A stretch of DNA of 64,000 nt from Rachicladosporium sp. CCFEE 5018 (Eukaryota; Ascomycota; Dothideomycetes; Cladosporiales; Cladosporiaceae), in contig KZ111176.1 of the NCBI GenBank assembly GCA_002077045.2, positions 1 to 64,000 of the forward strand, written 5' to 3'. Position numbers and translations under genes: made by a program. This document shows, piece by piece, positions 31,989-42,263 of this stretch (positions within the stretch are counted from its first letter, which is position 1; each line of letters starts with the position of its first letter). The notes beneath the pieces were generated by a model that worked only from the letters and a program-made list of their open reading frames with translations, made no database searches and was not told the DNA's origin.

Positions 31989-32906
31989 CTAGGGCTGAGC
32001 AGCTAGATACTCCGCCAGATCTTTATCGAGCTTCGTGAACGAGATCCTTGCCTGCTTCATGCCCGCCACATTTGCCTTCTTGGTGTGGAACAGCGCATCG
32101 TCCAAATCACCCTGGTCGTTTTCGCTTAAGTTCTTGTGCAACTCCAAGCACTGATCAAGCTCCCACTGCATAAACTTCTTCGGCTTGATCAAGCTTCTTG
32201 CTAAGCCTCTTGGAGTATAGGGTGCGAAGCTGCTCGAGGTCCTTTGGGACGACCAGGGATAGCTCGGAGATCTTGACGGAGATGCCGCGCAGTAGCAACT
32301 CGTGGGTGTCGTGGGGATGCTTGTCCTTATTGGCGAGGGCGCGGGCTAGTGCCTCGAGGCGGGTAGTGAAGCGGACTTTGATGGTTTGAAACAGGCGAGC
32401 GTCGTTATCGGTGCGAACCCCGGTGCGTGGGAGACCTGTATACTGTCAGTATCTGGTGTGAACCTGCGCTTCTCGAGCAGGACCTTGAGACTCACGTGGG
32501 ATGGTATACGCAATGGTGACTACCAGCTCATCGTCCTCTTTCTCAAGATCGACGACTTCGGTGGTCTCGCGAACGGCGCTGGTGTCGCCGGACTGAGTCG
32601 CAGCACTGCGGGTGGGAAGACCGTGGATCTCGGAGCTTGCGCGCGGTGCGCGACGGGCTCTCCTCGCTGGAAGTGCTGGAGCCTTGCGATCTGTCATCGT
32701 CAGCTTTGCGTACAGAGGTCGCAATCGAGGTGAAGCTTACCGTCGTCTAGCATTGGTGACTGAGTCATGAAGAGGCGAGGCGTGTCCGGGAGGTTGGTGT
32801 ACAAGCTCGCCATATCGTCTTGTTGGTCTTGATGGACTCTACACAGTCGAGGGTTGGGTGTCTGGTTTTCGGGAGTGATGCTGTTGTTGTCGGGTATGAC
32901 AGCCAT
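31989..32906 (-). pseudogene. Unknown three-exon gene, copy B, frameshifted in exon 3
   Basis: Exons 32741-32906, 32496-32690 and 31989-32435 correspond to copy A 10171-11087, with the same splice sites. Near 32178-32180 copy B reads cttctt where copy A reads cttct, a one-base gain. The minus-strand frame then runs into TGA at 32155-32157, leaving 213 residues instead of 268 and losing the charged helical tail. The sequence beyond keeps the original frame, so the shift is recent or a sequencing error. A truncated protein may still be made. Confidence 0.7.
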
Positions 32907-33528
32907 GTCGAGATGATGTTACTTGTGCTGTATTGTCGAAAGGGGTTGGTGTAGGATGAAAGAGAGAGATAGAGAGATCAACTTCGAGTATATCAAGCCG
33001 AGTGTGAGAGCACGGGTTCCTATGACAGGCAAATAAGATGGCTCATGCCAAAGATGACATCGAATGAGTGATAAGACGATTGATTCGAGCTACACGGCGG
33101 TGTCACTATCGTTCCTCAAGCAGTGAGTTTCGTAGTGAGGTTCGTAGTGAGTGAAGCAGTGAGCGAAGGTCGCTCACAGAACCTGTCATGTGGTTGCATG
33201 TTCCAGTAATCCCAGTCCTGGGATCGGGCAAAAATCTGTACGAGCCGGGATTATCGCAGAGGAGTCCATGTGCCGACTTGCGACTCCTGTGGAAACGTAA
33301 CATAGTCCGGACACGAGCTAGCAATGTGCACACTTCCCATGAGATTGCTCACAGAGAATGGATTGAACGGCGCGGAAGAGGATGTTGACATGGAGTTGAG
33401 GCGCATGGAGTCCATCAGTTGCTACAATCTAAGCAGATGGGCACCTCATAAGCGAGCCAAACGTATGCTTCGATCGCGTCCGTGTGGGGCGCCTCTGAGT
33501 AGATGACATCGAGCTAGGCGGTCAACCC
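32907..33528. other. Intergenic between the unknown gene and sreA 3' end, copy B
   Basis: Counterpart of 11088-11699, about ten bases longer, mainly through a doubled 12-base unit (gtttcgtagtga / ggttcgtagtga, 33127-33150). No gene supported. Confidence 0.5.
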
Positions 33529-34051
33529 TCAGTGCCCGCCCGCCGCGCTCTCTTCGTCAGCAAGCAGCTGCCGAATCTCCCTCTCCTTCTCCTCCAACAT
33601 CCGTTTCATCTTGTCGGCTTCAGCCTGCAGTTGCGCTCGCCGAGCTTCTTTCGACTCTGCGATCTCGGGCAGTCCGCTCCCCGACGCCGGCTCATCGGTC
33701 AGTGCAGGTGTCCGTGGCAATGTCGGTTCAGTGTGGTGAAGGGTCGGTGAGGCTACATTCTGCGCGTGTGAGTAAGAGGGCAAGCCATCGACCGGCGACA
33801 AGGATCGTTTGCGTGACGAGGAATCCTGAAGCTGGGGGTCGACGTTGCTTTGCGCCGGAGGCCGGCCATTGCGAGAGAACATGTCAGTGAAGTCGACTGG
33901 GATGGGACCACTAGGTGGTCTGTTATGGGCACCCTGATGATATGGGTTCGTGTATGAGTAAGTTGAATTGGGTCCATCGCCGTTCTGGAAAGATGGCGAG
34001 TGCGGATCGACCCCAGGCGGCAACGACTGGCGTTCGCTCTCAGCAATCTCA
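33529..34051 (-). CDS. sreA: sreA, 3' fragment, copy B contig end
   Basis: The last 523 coding bases of the copy B allele of the SreA-type GATA factor, with only a handful of substitutions from copy A and the frame intact to the stop at 33529. The zinc-finger half is missing because the contig ends at 34051. Confidence 0.85.
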
Positions 34052-34151
34052 NNNNNNNNNNNNNNNNNNNNNNNNNNNNNNNNNNNNNNNNNNNNNNNNN
34101 NNNNNNNNNNNNNNNNNNNNNNNNNNNNNNNNNNNNNNNNNNNNNNNNNNN
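34052..34151. other. Second assembly gap of exactly 100 N
   Basis: Placeholder gap. The right flank (34152) restarts 571 bases upstream, in gene order, of where the left flank stopped, so the flanks overlap in homology and the gap is artificial. Confidence 0.98.
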
Positions 34152-34199
34152 CGTGTGGGGCGCCTCTGAGTAGATGACATCGAGCTAGGCGGTCAACCC

Positions 34200-35878
34200 T
34201 CAGTGCCCGCCCGCCGCGCTCTCTTCGTCAGCAAGCAGCTGCCGAATCTCCCTCTCCTTCTCCTCCAACATCCGTTTCATCTTGTCGGCTTCAGCCTGCA
34301 GTTGCGCTCGCCGAGCTTCTTTCGACTCTGCGATCTCGGGCAGTCCGCTCCCCGACGCCGGCTCATCGGTCAGTGCAGGTGTCCGTGGCAATGTCGGTTC
34401 AGTGTGGTGAAGGGTCGGTGAGGCTACATTCTGCGCGTGTGAGTAAGATGGCAAGCCATCAACCGGCGACAAGGATCGTTTGCGTGACGAGGAATCCTGA
34501 AGCTGGGGGTCGACGTTGCTTTGCGCTGGAGGCCGGCCATTCCGAGAGAACATGTCAGTGAAGTCGACTGGGATGGGACCACTAGGTGGTCTGTTATGGG
34601 CATCCTGATGATATGGGTTCGCGTATGAGTAAGTTGAATTGGGTCCATCGCCGTTCTGGAAAGATGGCGAGTGCGGATCGACCCCAGGCGGCAACGACTG
34701 GCGTTCGCTCTCAGCAATCTCACTTGCATACACGCTTCCGCCGTCGTGGTCCATAGTCGCTGGCACCGTTCGCTTGCGCCGCTTGATCTCGGGCTTCTTC
34801 ATCTGCACAGGGCGATGGTGGCCATGAAGCTTGTGGTACAGTCCTGCTTGCTGTCAGCATACCTGATTGAGCTCCGATGCTGTATGATATCTTACCGCAT
34901 GCATTGCATATCGTGTTGCCCAATTCATCCCGCCGCCACAGCGGAGTAATGGTGGTTCCGCAGTTCTGACAAGCTATCACCAGGCTCTGCTGAAAGGACT
35001 GCGACTGATCCGAATTCACGTCATTGCCCTGTCCGGTCTGATTTGGATCTTGCGGTCCTTGACTGGCATGCCTCAGGGCGACTTGAGCAGTCTTGGAGAT
35101 CCGATTGTTGTATGCTGGGCATCCATTGCACCCGTCGTGACCGCCAGTACCGTTGCAGCGCCCGCCCCCGGGACATGTCCCATTGTTAGTGTGGTTGGCA
35201 GAGACGTATGTGGCGCCGCCCTGGACAATGCTCGGTGGATGTGAGGGATCGCCTCCGTGCCCGTCACCAAAGTTCGCCTGCATTGGGCCTGCTGGAGGTG
35301 CTCCGCGCTTGAGGCCTACCGGTCGCATCTGGTTTCGCGCCTTGTAGTACAGTCCACATGCATTGCAAATGACAGCACCAGCAGGAGACCTCCGCCACAA
35401 GGGTGTTTTAGTAGTCCCGCAGTTACTGTCACTATCAGCGCTCTGATGTTGCTATCATGGATAATAATCGTGAAACATACCTGCATACCTGTCCTGCAGT
35501 AGTCGACCTGCTGTTAGGTGAAGGACTGTCCTGCGGCTGCTGTTGTTGAAGCGGCGTGAACTGGAGCGATTGCTGGTACGGCATTTGCTGCGAACTCTCG
35601 CCAAAGTCTTGGAAAGCATGCTGCTCGCCGTTGGCGTCACTGAAATCATTGGACTCCGCCAGATGAGGTGCGCCGTTCCCGGGCTGTTCTGATGATTCCG
35701 CAGATGGGTAGCTGTACGGCTCAGGCTGAGCTACGACTTGTGATTGAAAATTTTGGAGCTGCCGTGCAATCTCCAGATCTTGCTGTGATCGCTCAGTGTG
35801 TAACGTCGCGTGAAGATCCGCTGCCGGGGTCGGTGGCGACGCTGGCAAAGGTTTGCGTTGTTCGGTCATTGCCGACAT
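34200..35878 (-). CDS. sreA: SreA-type iron-responsive GATA repressor (complete)
   Basis: Exons 35481-35878, 34896-35425 and 34200-34843, with introns of 55 and 52 bp, give 523 residues. The protein has the SreA/SRE/URBS1 layout. Zinc finger 1 is C132-x2-C-x17-C-x2-C156 (CSNCGTTKTPLWRR). A cysteine-rich iron-sensing module at 217-235 reads CPGGGRCNGTGGHDGCNGC (C-x5-C-x8-C-x2-C). Zinc finger 2 is C285-x2-C-x17-C-x2-C309 (CQNCGTTITPLWRR), followed by the basic MKKPEIKRRKRTV. A C-terminal coiled coil ends the protein. Family members repress siderophore synthesis and iron uptake when iron is plentiful, binding ATCWGATAA-type sites. Each intron interrupts a zinc-finger codon region (after TGC AG and TGC G). 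No siderophore gene is nearby. Confidence 0.93.
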
Positions 35879-36585
35879 CTCTGCCTCCTGCGGCAGCGCT
35901 GACTCGCGATACGCGAATAAGACGCAGTCAGCAAATGTGAAAACGCCACGCTACCACACGTTGTGGAAGTCGCTAGTCGCTATGCTGATCTCGAATATGG
36001 CAGTTCGTTCACTCGCGATACTGGGTCCAGTGGTGAATGCTCAGCCACGGTATTTGAGAATCGCAGTCAATAATGATCCAGTGAAGCAGACAGGTGGGCT
36101 CCGTCCAAGGATAATCGTATCAACCTGAGCAAAGAGGTTGCGCACCGATAAGTGTTGATGTCGAAGTAGATTAGGTGATGGAAGTCTAGATGCCGCGTGC
36201 TTGTGGCAAGGGTTTGGGATCAGATCGCGGAAGCGGCGAGATCCCGCGCGCCGACCAATCACAGCTCTTCAGCATCACATCGCTCTGGCGCAAACCAACA
36301 GGTGAAAGATGAAGACAGCACGCGGCAAATGGAGAATAGATCGACCCAGTATTGCGAATGCAAGAAGTAAGTTCATACTAGGACATATATTCCTACACTG
36401 CCTCCTGGGCACTAAGCCCGAACGCCATACCTCAGGTGCGAGTGCTTGTAGGGTCGGTTCCTCCACCAAATCTTGTTCCGCTTCCTCACACCTGGCCTCA
36501 CTCCCACAGTGTATGACACGCTTCGTCGGGACGAGGCGCAGACTTCAGTCACAGCGCGCTGAGCTGCGATCCGATGGGCAGCGTT
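35879..36585. other. Intergenic, upstream of sreA and downstream of TVP15
   Basis: About 700 bases without a supported gene. Several GATA cores occur (for example CCGATAAG near 36147 and GGATAATC near 36110), but no exact ATCWGATAA was seen, so autoregulation is only a possibility. Confidence 0.5.
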
Positions 36586-37542
36586 CTATACTTGTTCGGC
36601 TCCCCAGCCAGCGTCCGCGTCCCTGAAAGACGTGTCAGCATAAGTTCCCTCGCTGTTCGCAGCGCATACTCGTCTCACCTCATGTTCGCAGGCGGCTCAA
36701 TGCTTGGGATGAATTCGAGAGCAATGTGGCCCACGCCGACCAGTGCGACAATGCCGCCGGGTACGAATTGATACCAGTGTTCGCCGACTATCACCATGCC
36801 CAGGAAGAAGTAGACTGCGTGTTGTTAGTACGCGCCAGAGCCACGCGCATCCTTTCTGCTTCGAAGAAGCGTGTTCTCGCGCAATGGTGGGAGACTTACA
36901 GACTCCACGCCCGACGAAGCTGAACATGAACGAGGCATCTGTTCAAAGTGTCAGCGTGAGTTGCTTAGGGTCACTCCAATGGCTCCCGAGAATGGTTATT
37001 TGGGGGGCGAGCGCGTTGCTCATCCGGCCAGCGTGAGGCCGACCCTCTCTTGAATCGACACAGCACTTCTGACGCAGGGCATAGACTTACATTTCGAAGC
37101 CACAGGCGGGATTTGGAACTCTGCGTATCGTCAGTACCCTCTATCACCCACTCTTGAGCAGATCCAATTGCGCTCACCAAGCAATGCCGTCGCTACAGTG
37201 CATGGTCAGCAAACCGCTCCCTCCCACACAAGCCTTCTCACAAGCAGACTCACTAAGCCCGAACACAATCGCAAATATGCCAATGATGATCGTCTTTCTG
37301 TATTGTCCCAAGTGTCAACTCTTGCCCTGCACAACATCCTTCCATCGTAGCGCCTGGGACCAGAGAGTCGTACACGCCCAATTCGAAGAACTGTCCCACG
37401 CCTCCAAGTACCATTCCCACACCAACGGCGAGGTTCACTATGCGACTGCGCGCCCAATATCCGTCAGTACAATGCTCTTCTGGTAGCGACGCGGCGCATC
37501 AGGCGCGAAAGGGAGGGCTGACAAGATGTCGGAGAAGTCCAT
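36586..37542 (-). CDS. TVP15: COPI-associated Golgi membrane protein, Tvp15-like, eight exons
   Basis: Exons are 37523-37542, 37374-37445, 37254-37297, 37178-37192, 37091-37120, 36900-36938, 36679-36814 and 36586-36622. All phases close on 393 bases and 130 residues. The protein matches COPI_assoc/Tvp15: MDFSDIFRIVNLAVGVGMVL, GGVGQFFELG, TIIIGIFAIVFGL, TTALLEFQIPPVASKY, ASFMFSFVGRGVFYFFLGMV, then WYQFVPGGIVALVGVGHIAL. It has about four membrane segments and acts in Golgi vesicle traffic. Exon 4 is only 15 nt and exon 1 only 20 nt. Intron 1 uses a weak donor (GTCAGC), chosen because it restores the conserved N-terminus. One intron is 152 bp; the rest are 56-85 bp. Confidence 0.82.
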
Positions 37543-37867
37543 GATGGCTGGTCGTTGGTCGCGTAAGCGGAAGGGGTTCGAATTGTAGATATCGAGGGAG
37601 GTTATGTGGAAACTGGTGATTCTTGAGAAAGCTGCTACCTGATGTATGAAATGCTGGGCTGTCTCCTTAGAGCTACGCGCGAATGTGGCTGAAGCTTAGG
37701 TTCGGACAGGAAGTGACGACTGTAGGGTTAGGGTCGGACATACTCGTGCTGAACCTGACTTGGACATATACTAGTTCGCACGTTGGTGCAACGGCAAGAA
37801 CACAAGGTGGGCGATCGACATGTAGTCAATGCTTGAATATCTTTGTTTCCAAGCCGATGACCTTCCG
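37543..37867. promoter_or_regulatory. TVP15 upstream region and tbf1 3' flank
   Basis: These 325 bases lie upstream of TVP15 and downstream of the tbf1 stop, both on the minus strand. It contains a TAGGGTTAGGG-like stretch (tgtagggttagggtcgg, near 37722-37738), close to telomere-type repeats that Tbf1-family proteins bind. One short stretch may be coincidence. Confidence 0.4.
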
Positions 37868-39885
37868 TCACCCTTTGGACCTCTTCCCATCCTTCGCCGG
37901 CTGCAGCACCTCTGCCTCCTCATCGCCATCCCCAGTCGCAAAAGCGGCCCTGTCTCTCGCGCTTCCGCGCTTCCTCAATTCGCCTGTCACACCCTTCAGA
38001 CTCTGCGGAACCTCCCGTCCAGTTTTCAGATACCACAACTTCAAATTCCTAGCCTTGTCCTTGAGCTGCACCTGGTTTCGATCTTTCAGTGCTTCACTTC
38101 GAGATCCGCCCCGTCCGTACAATACAAGAATTTGAGACCAGTGAGGACCGTCAACCTGTTCGAGTCCCGCTACGAGTGCTTCTTCTTCGGGCTTTGTCCA
38201 TGGCTGGCGCGTGGCGTTACCTGATGTACTGACAGTCGTGCCTTTACTGGACGAGGTCTGTGATGTCTCCAGTAGTGATGCCAAAGCCTTTCTTGTTGGA
38301 GGTGATGCAGTGTTCGAGGTCCTTTGAGGTGAAGCTAGCTTGCTGCGGCGACGGGCAGCATTGGACATATCAGCTTTCTCCATGGCTCCAGTGCTCGTCA
38401 CTTCACTGGTTCTCAGCCCGGCTGTCGTCATCTGTGCGCGCGGTGAGGCATTCAAAAGGCTATCAGCATTGCGGCTACAAGCAGCTGCAAGCTCTCGAGT
38501 AAATTCGGTCCACTGGTACTTTCGTCGCAGCTCTTGCAAGGCATTTGGCGCCAGCATCTCCGCCATGAGGTACGACTTTCGTGACCGACATCGGTCGATG
38601 AAGTCTTGTTCTGCAGGAGACAGTGACGGCGCGTCCGGGTGACGTGATAGTAAATTGCTCTCCAAATCTTCTCCGAAAAGGTCCTCCAGCAAAATTTTGA
38701 CGCCGACCTGACCACTCATCAGACACGAGATGTAAGCTTGTGTCTTGAGCTCCAGATACATTGCCCCTTGCCATTTCAGTAATCTCTGGCCCAAGGGGAC
38801 GAATATTACAAGGAAGTAGGTGTCGAGATGCCGTAGCGACGCATCGTGCGCTCCGAGGATGGTAGACATGAGCGTTGCAATGTTCGCTTTGCGAAATATA
38901 TTCTGCTGGTGAGGTAAGAAGAGGTGTATTGCGAATGCGTCGATGAAGGGCGTGTCGCGTAGGTACACTTTTCGCGTTTGGTCGAAGAGGTTCTTCAGCG
39001 CTATGTAGGGCTGGCACTCCTCGCTTCCACAACTCTGCGCGAGTTGCTGTAGATGCGATGAACTCATTGTGGTGATGTTCTGGATGATCTGAGTTGCCTA
39101 TGATGTAACTCAATTAGTACCGTTGATGGGAATTCTGCTGGCCGACTTGGCTCACCAAGTTGTCCAATATCGGTAGACTTTGCAGCTTGAGGTGCATGCT
39201 GACATCCTCGTAGTAGTCCGTCGCATGTTGCTGTCGCAGTTGAGGCTGTGGCTGCTGTTGCTGCGTTTCGATGTGGTCAATGAGGGCGAAAGGATCCGGC
39301 CCGTAGACGCGAGTGCCGTTTCCGAATGCTATATTCTGCTGACGGACAGCTGGACTGGTATGGTTCATTGAGAAGTGCATGTCCGAAATACCATTCGACA
39401 CAGATTCCGGGACCCGTCCGTGGGCCATAACGAATGAAAGCCAGCGTTGGCGTTCTGTGCAGCCGCACCTCCGTCTCGATGAGCATCTCCAACTTGATAG
39501 CTGTGCGTATAGTATTGCAGTGTAGGCTGATAGCTTTGCTGCCACTCCATGCTCTGCATTTGCCTGTAGCCGACATGCTCTCCATAGGGGTTCACGTCGC
39601 CACCGGCTGCTACCACGCTCTGCTGCGCACCATATTGGCTTTGTAGCCATGGTCCAGTGCCTGTTATATGCTCATAGCCCGTGGTCGCGCCATCATCCAG
39701 CCGCCTTCTCTTGTTCATGCGCTCGTGCAGCTCGCCCAGGTCTCGCGACTGGGCTGCGCTCAGGCCGAAGTGGCTGCGTACTTCGGTGAGCTGTAGAGCT
39801 GCACATGATCATCAGCCTGCGCCTACATCGATGTCCAAAGCGCATATGAGGTGTAATTAAGGTGATACTTACTGCCGGTAGGCAT
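37868..39885 (-). CDS. tbf1: Telobox TTAGGG-repeat-binding factor Tbf1
   Basis: Exons 39873-39885, 39392-39798, 39156-39338 and 37868-39097 give 610 residues. Introns are 74, 53 and 58 bp. An N-terminal Gln/Tyr-rich region precedes a helical TRF-homology-type domain (KNLFDQTRKVYLRDTPFIDA, then LDTYFLVIFVPLGQRLLKWQ). A Ser/Thr-rich linker leads to a C-terminal Myb/telobox domain at about 500-554: PWTKPEEEALVAGLEQVDGP, HWSQILVLYG, and the telobox helix LKDRNQVQLKDKARNLK. Tbf1 proteins bind TTAGGG repeats at telomeres, subtelomeres and some promoters. Exon 1 encodes only four codons plus one base. An alternative CAG acceptor three bases on exists at exon 3. Confidence 0.87.
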
Positions 39886-40646
39886 CGAGAAGTCGACCCA
39901 AAAGCGAAGACCAGTGACTTAGGGTTGCCCGCTTTACGACTGCCGGTATCCGAAGGATAATTACCTTCACACGAGGAACGAACGATCTTGATGCGTGAAT
40001 GAGAATTTGTTGCGAGATCTCAATTCATGCAGACACGCCAAAACTCAGAACGACCACTCCAGAGCCCCTCGCGCAGACGCCGCGCCTCATACATTCGTTC
40101 CTTCTATCATGTCGTCCCTTGTTTTCGTTGTTCACTGGCCGGAGAGCGTCGCAAACTGTGCCGATGATCCGCCGTTAGATGACGAGTCAAGCCACCACCG
40201 TTGCAGAGCTTGATCGACTTCACACGGCTCTCGGATCATGAGTCGGCCGAGCCACCTCCAGAGCTTTTGTTTTGTTGTCTGAGGAGTGGACTGACTTCGG
40301 CAATGCTTGTCGGCAAGAGAGTAGAGTTCACGCGCTGTTGGAATATACATAGACCAGACTGTACTATGATAGTGGAGATAGAGACGTATGCATTGTGCGA
40401 CGCATCTGAAGCCACCATTGGGCTTGGCTATCGAGGCCCTTCAACGTGGTGGAGCTACGCACATCTCATGTGCGGTCGGAAGAGGTCATACCATCAAGAT
40501 GCATTGGCCTGCTGGCCCATTCCCAGACGCCTACATCGCAGCGCCGCGATCTTGGATGCTATGCCCTACAGGCGGCAGACGTCGTCGCCCGAAACTGTGA
40601 ACAGTGGCGCTCTGCCATTCATGAAGGTTCGTCTATTCGTGGCTCA
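39886..40646. other. Intergenic, upstream of tbf1
   Basis: About 760 bases between the tbf1 start and the TMA46 stop. Long open frames on the plus strand here continue antisense through TMA46 and are shadows. Nothing else supported. Confidence 0.5.
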
Positions 40647-41714
40647 TCAGTCGCCATTGAGCTCGGGTGTCGCGTTTCCTGTGTCGACAGTACCACCAAA
40701 TAGCTTGGCTAGCCGCTCATCTTCCCGCTTGGCTCGCAAAGCTTCTGTCTCCCTTCGTAGAGCGGACAGATTCAACCCGCCGTCATCATCCCCATCATCG
40801 TCATCGCTTTCGCCTTCCGAAGCCTGCCAGTCTCCCTTCTCAAACATTGCCCTGCCCGTAGCCTCCTGCGCACGCTTCGCCTCTTCTTCGGCAGCCTTCT
40901 TGTCCAACCGCTCTTTCTTCCACTTGGCAAATGTCTCCGGGTTGACCGGCGTGAGGGTGCCTGTCAACTTGTGCCTCTCGCTTTCCAGGAAGTCCTCCAG
41001 CGTGAGCGTAGCCAGCGGCGATTTGTCCATCAGCGCCTTCTCGGCGGCCCTCTGCTCCTTCGTCTTTAAGACGAAGCCAGGAGGCAGGGAATGCTTGTAC
41101 ATGCACGCATCGCCTCCATTTGGACACGTCCAGAACCAGCCATACTTCCCATTCTCAACAGCCTCGATGAAGAACTTGCACACCTTGTCCGTGCTGGTCT
41201 TGGGGTTCCCATGCTTGCTCATCACGACTTGTCTCAGCTTCTCCTCATCCCACTCTGTCATATCGTCTTTCTTCTTCTCTCCGCCCTCAACCTCTTCATC
41301 CTGATCGCCATCCCGCACATCAGTGTACAGACTCTTCTTCTGTGTCTTCCTCCCAACTTCGAGGTCATGACTAAATTTGCACTTCCTTCCCTTATCGCAA
41401 TGACCTTTGGCAAAGAACTGACAGAGCACCGTCTTCGGGTCCACGCCGAACGGCACTTTTTGGATCTGCACCGGCTTGAAGAGTTCGGCTGTCTCGCGCA
41501 TAGCCAGCTCGGCGGCGGCCTTCTCCTTCTCTCGCTGCAGCTTGTCGGCTGCTTTCTTCTTCTCCTCGGGAGATCCACCGGCAGCATGTTGTTGCCGGAG
41601 TTGCTGGATCTGCTTCTGTACTGCACCGCCCTTCTTGTTCTTCATGCCAAAAGTTTTGTCATCGGCATTGGGCTTGACCTTTTTAGGCTCATTCTGAGCC
41701 TTCTTGGGAGGCAT
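40647..41714 (-). CDS. TMA46: CCCH zinc-finger translation-associated protein Tma46 (ZC3H15/DFRP1 family)
   Basis: This 355-residue intronless protein starts MPPKKAQNEPKKVKPNADDK, with a Lys-rich coiled-coil N-terminus (PEEKKKAADKLQREKEKAAA). The first CCCH finger begins at C98 (CQFFAKGHCDKGRKCKFSHD). A second CCCH-like unit is CKFFIEAVENGKYGWFWTC with PNGGDACMYKH. The DFRP region follows (LPPGFVLKTKEQRAAEKALM, LTLEDFLESERHKLTGTLTP). An acidic segment (EGESDDDDGDDDGG) precedes the C-terminus. Family members bind and stabilise the ribosome-associated GTPase Rbg1/DRG1. Confidence 0.92.
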   Translation of the reverse strand: MPPKKAQNEPKKVKPNADDKTFGMKNKKGGAVQKQIQQLRQQHAAGGSPEEKKKAADKLQREKEKAAAELAMRETAELFKPVQIQKVPFGVDPKTVLCQFFAKGHCDKGRKCKFSHDLEVGRKTQKKSLYTDVRDGDQDEEVEGGEKKKDDMTEWDEEKLRQVVMSKHGNPKTSTDKVCKFFIEAVENGKYGWFWTCPNGGDACMYKHSLPPGFVLKTKEQRAAEKALMDKSPLATLTLEDFLESERHKLTGTLTPVNPETFAKWKKERLDKKAAEEEAKRAQEATGRAMFEKGDWQASEGESDDDDGDDDGGLNLSALRRETEALRAKREDERLAKLFGGTVDTGNATPELNGD

Positions 41715-42263
41715 GATGTGTGAATGGTAGAATTGCCTGCAGGAAGAAAAACAGCGCGCCGCTTGGCTATGGTGCTTGACCGTAGAACCGTGTGGTCACG
41801 CGACCGTTTTATTAGTCGATGTGCGCCAGGATATGTGGCGGACTCAGATGGATTTTGCGAGCAGTATGTGTGGGGAGTGGGCAAAGTCAAGAGATCTCAG
41901 GCGAAGGAAAGCTCTCCATGTGATCTCGATGGCGAAAGCCTGATTCGAAAGCGCACGGAGCGATGTGCGTGTGCAATTCTGCTGGGGAGATGCGTGATGT
42001 TTGAAAGTCGACTTCCTTTCAGCCTTTCGAGGTGGACTGGATGTGACGAAGTTTGGCGGGGAGACTTGGCACTGCTCATCTAGGAAGGTACACCGGGGAG
42101 GGGGAGTGAAGTGAAGTGAACGGGCGACAGTGAGGTAACATGGAATGAGGATCGGTGTCTGATAGCCATCTGACGCAGTCCTGATTGAGAGGTCATTGAC
42201 TTCCAGTGAGATACGTGTCGCTGTCTGATGGCACTATCCACGTCACTTCCCTAGCGGACTGGC
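41715..42263. other. Intergenic, upstream of TMA46
   Basis: About 550 bases without a supported gene. A short GTGAA/GTGAAGTGAA run occurs near 42105-42120. Also 3' flank of the eIF5A-like gene. Confidence 0.5.

Larger units (their letters stand above)
21811..34051. repeat. Copy B of the large duplicated block (partner 1-12222)
   Basis: Aligns to copy A as described there. It probably extends left of 21811 as well, since position 21811 only marks where the window starts in copy A. It ends at 34051 with the same bases (CAGCAATCTCA) at which copy A ends at 12222. Confidence 0.95.

Noticed and set aside
1..34051. True tandem duplication of a 21.8-kb unit
   Set aside because: The exact overlap between 11652-12222 and 34152-34722 and the two 100-N joins are better explained by mis-scaffolding of a homeologous contig.
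40201..41304. 367-residue plus-strand frame
   Set aside because: Mostly antisense to TMA46; Ser-rich composition reflects the complementary strand of charged codons.
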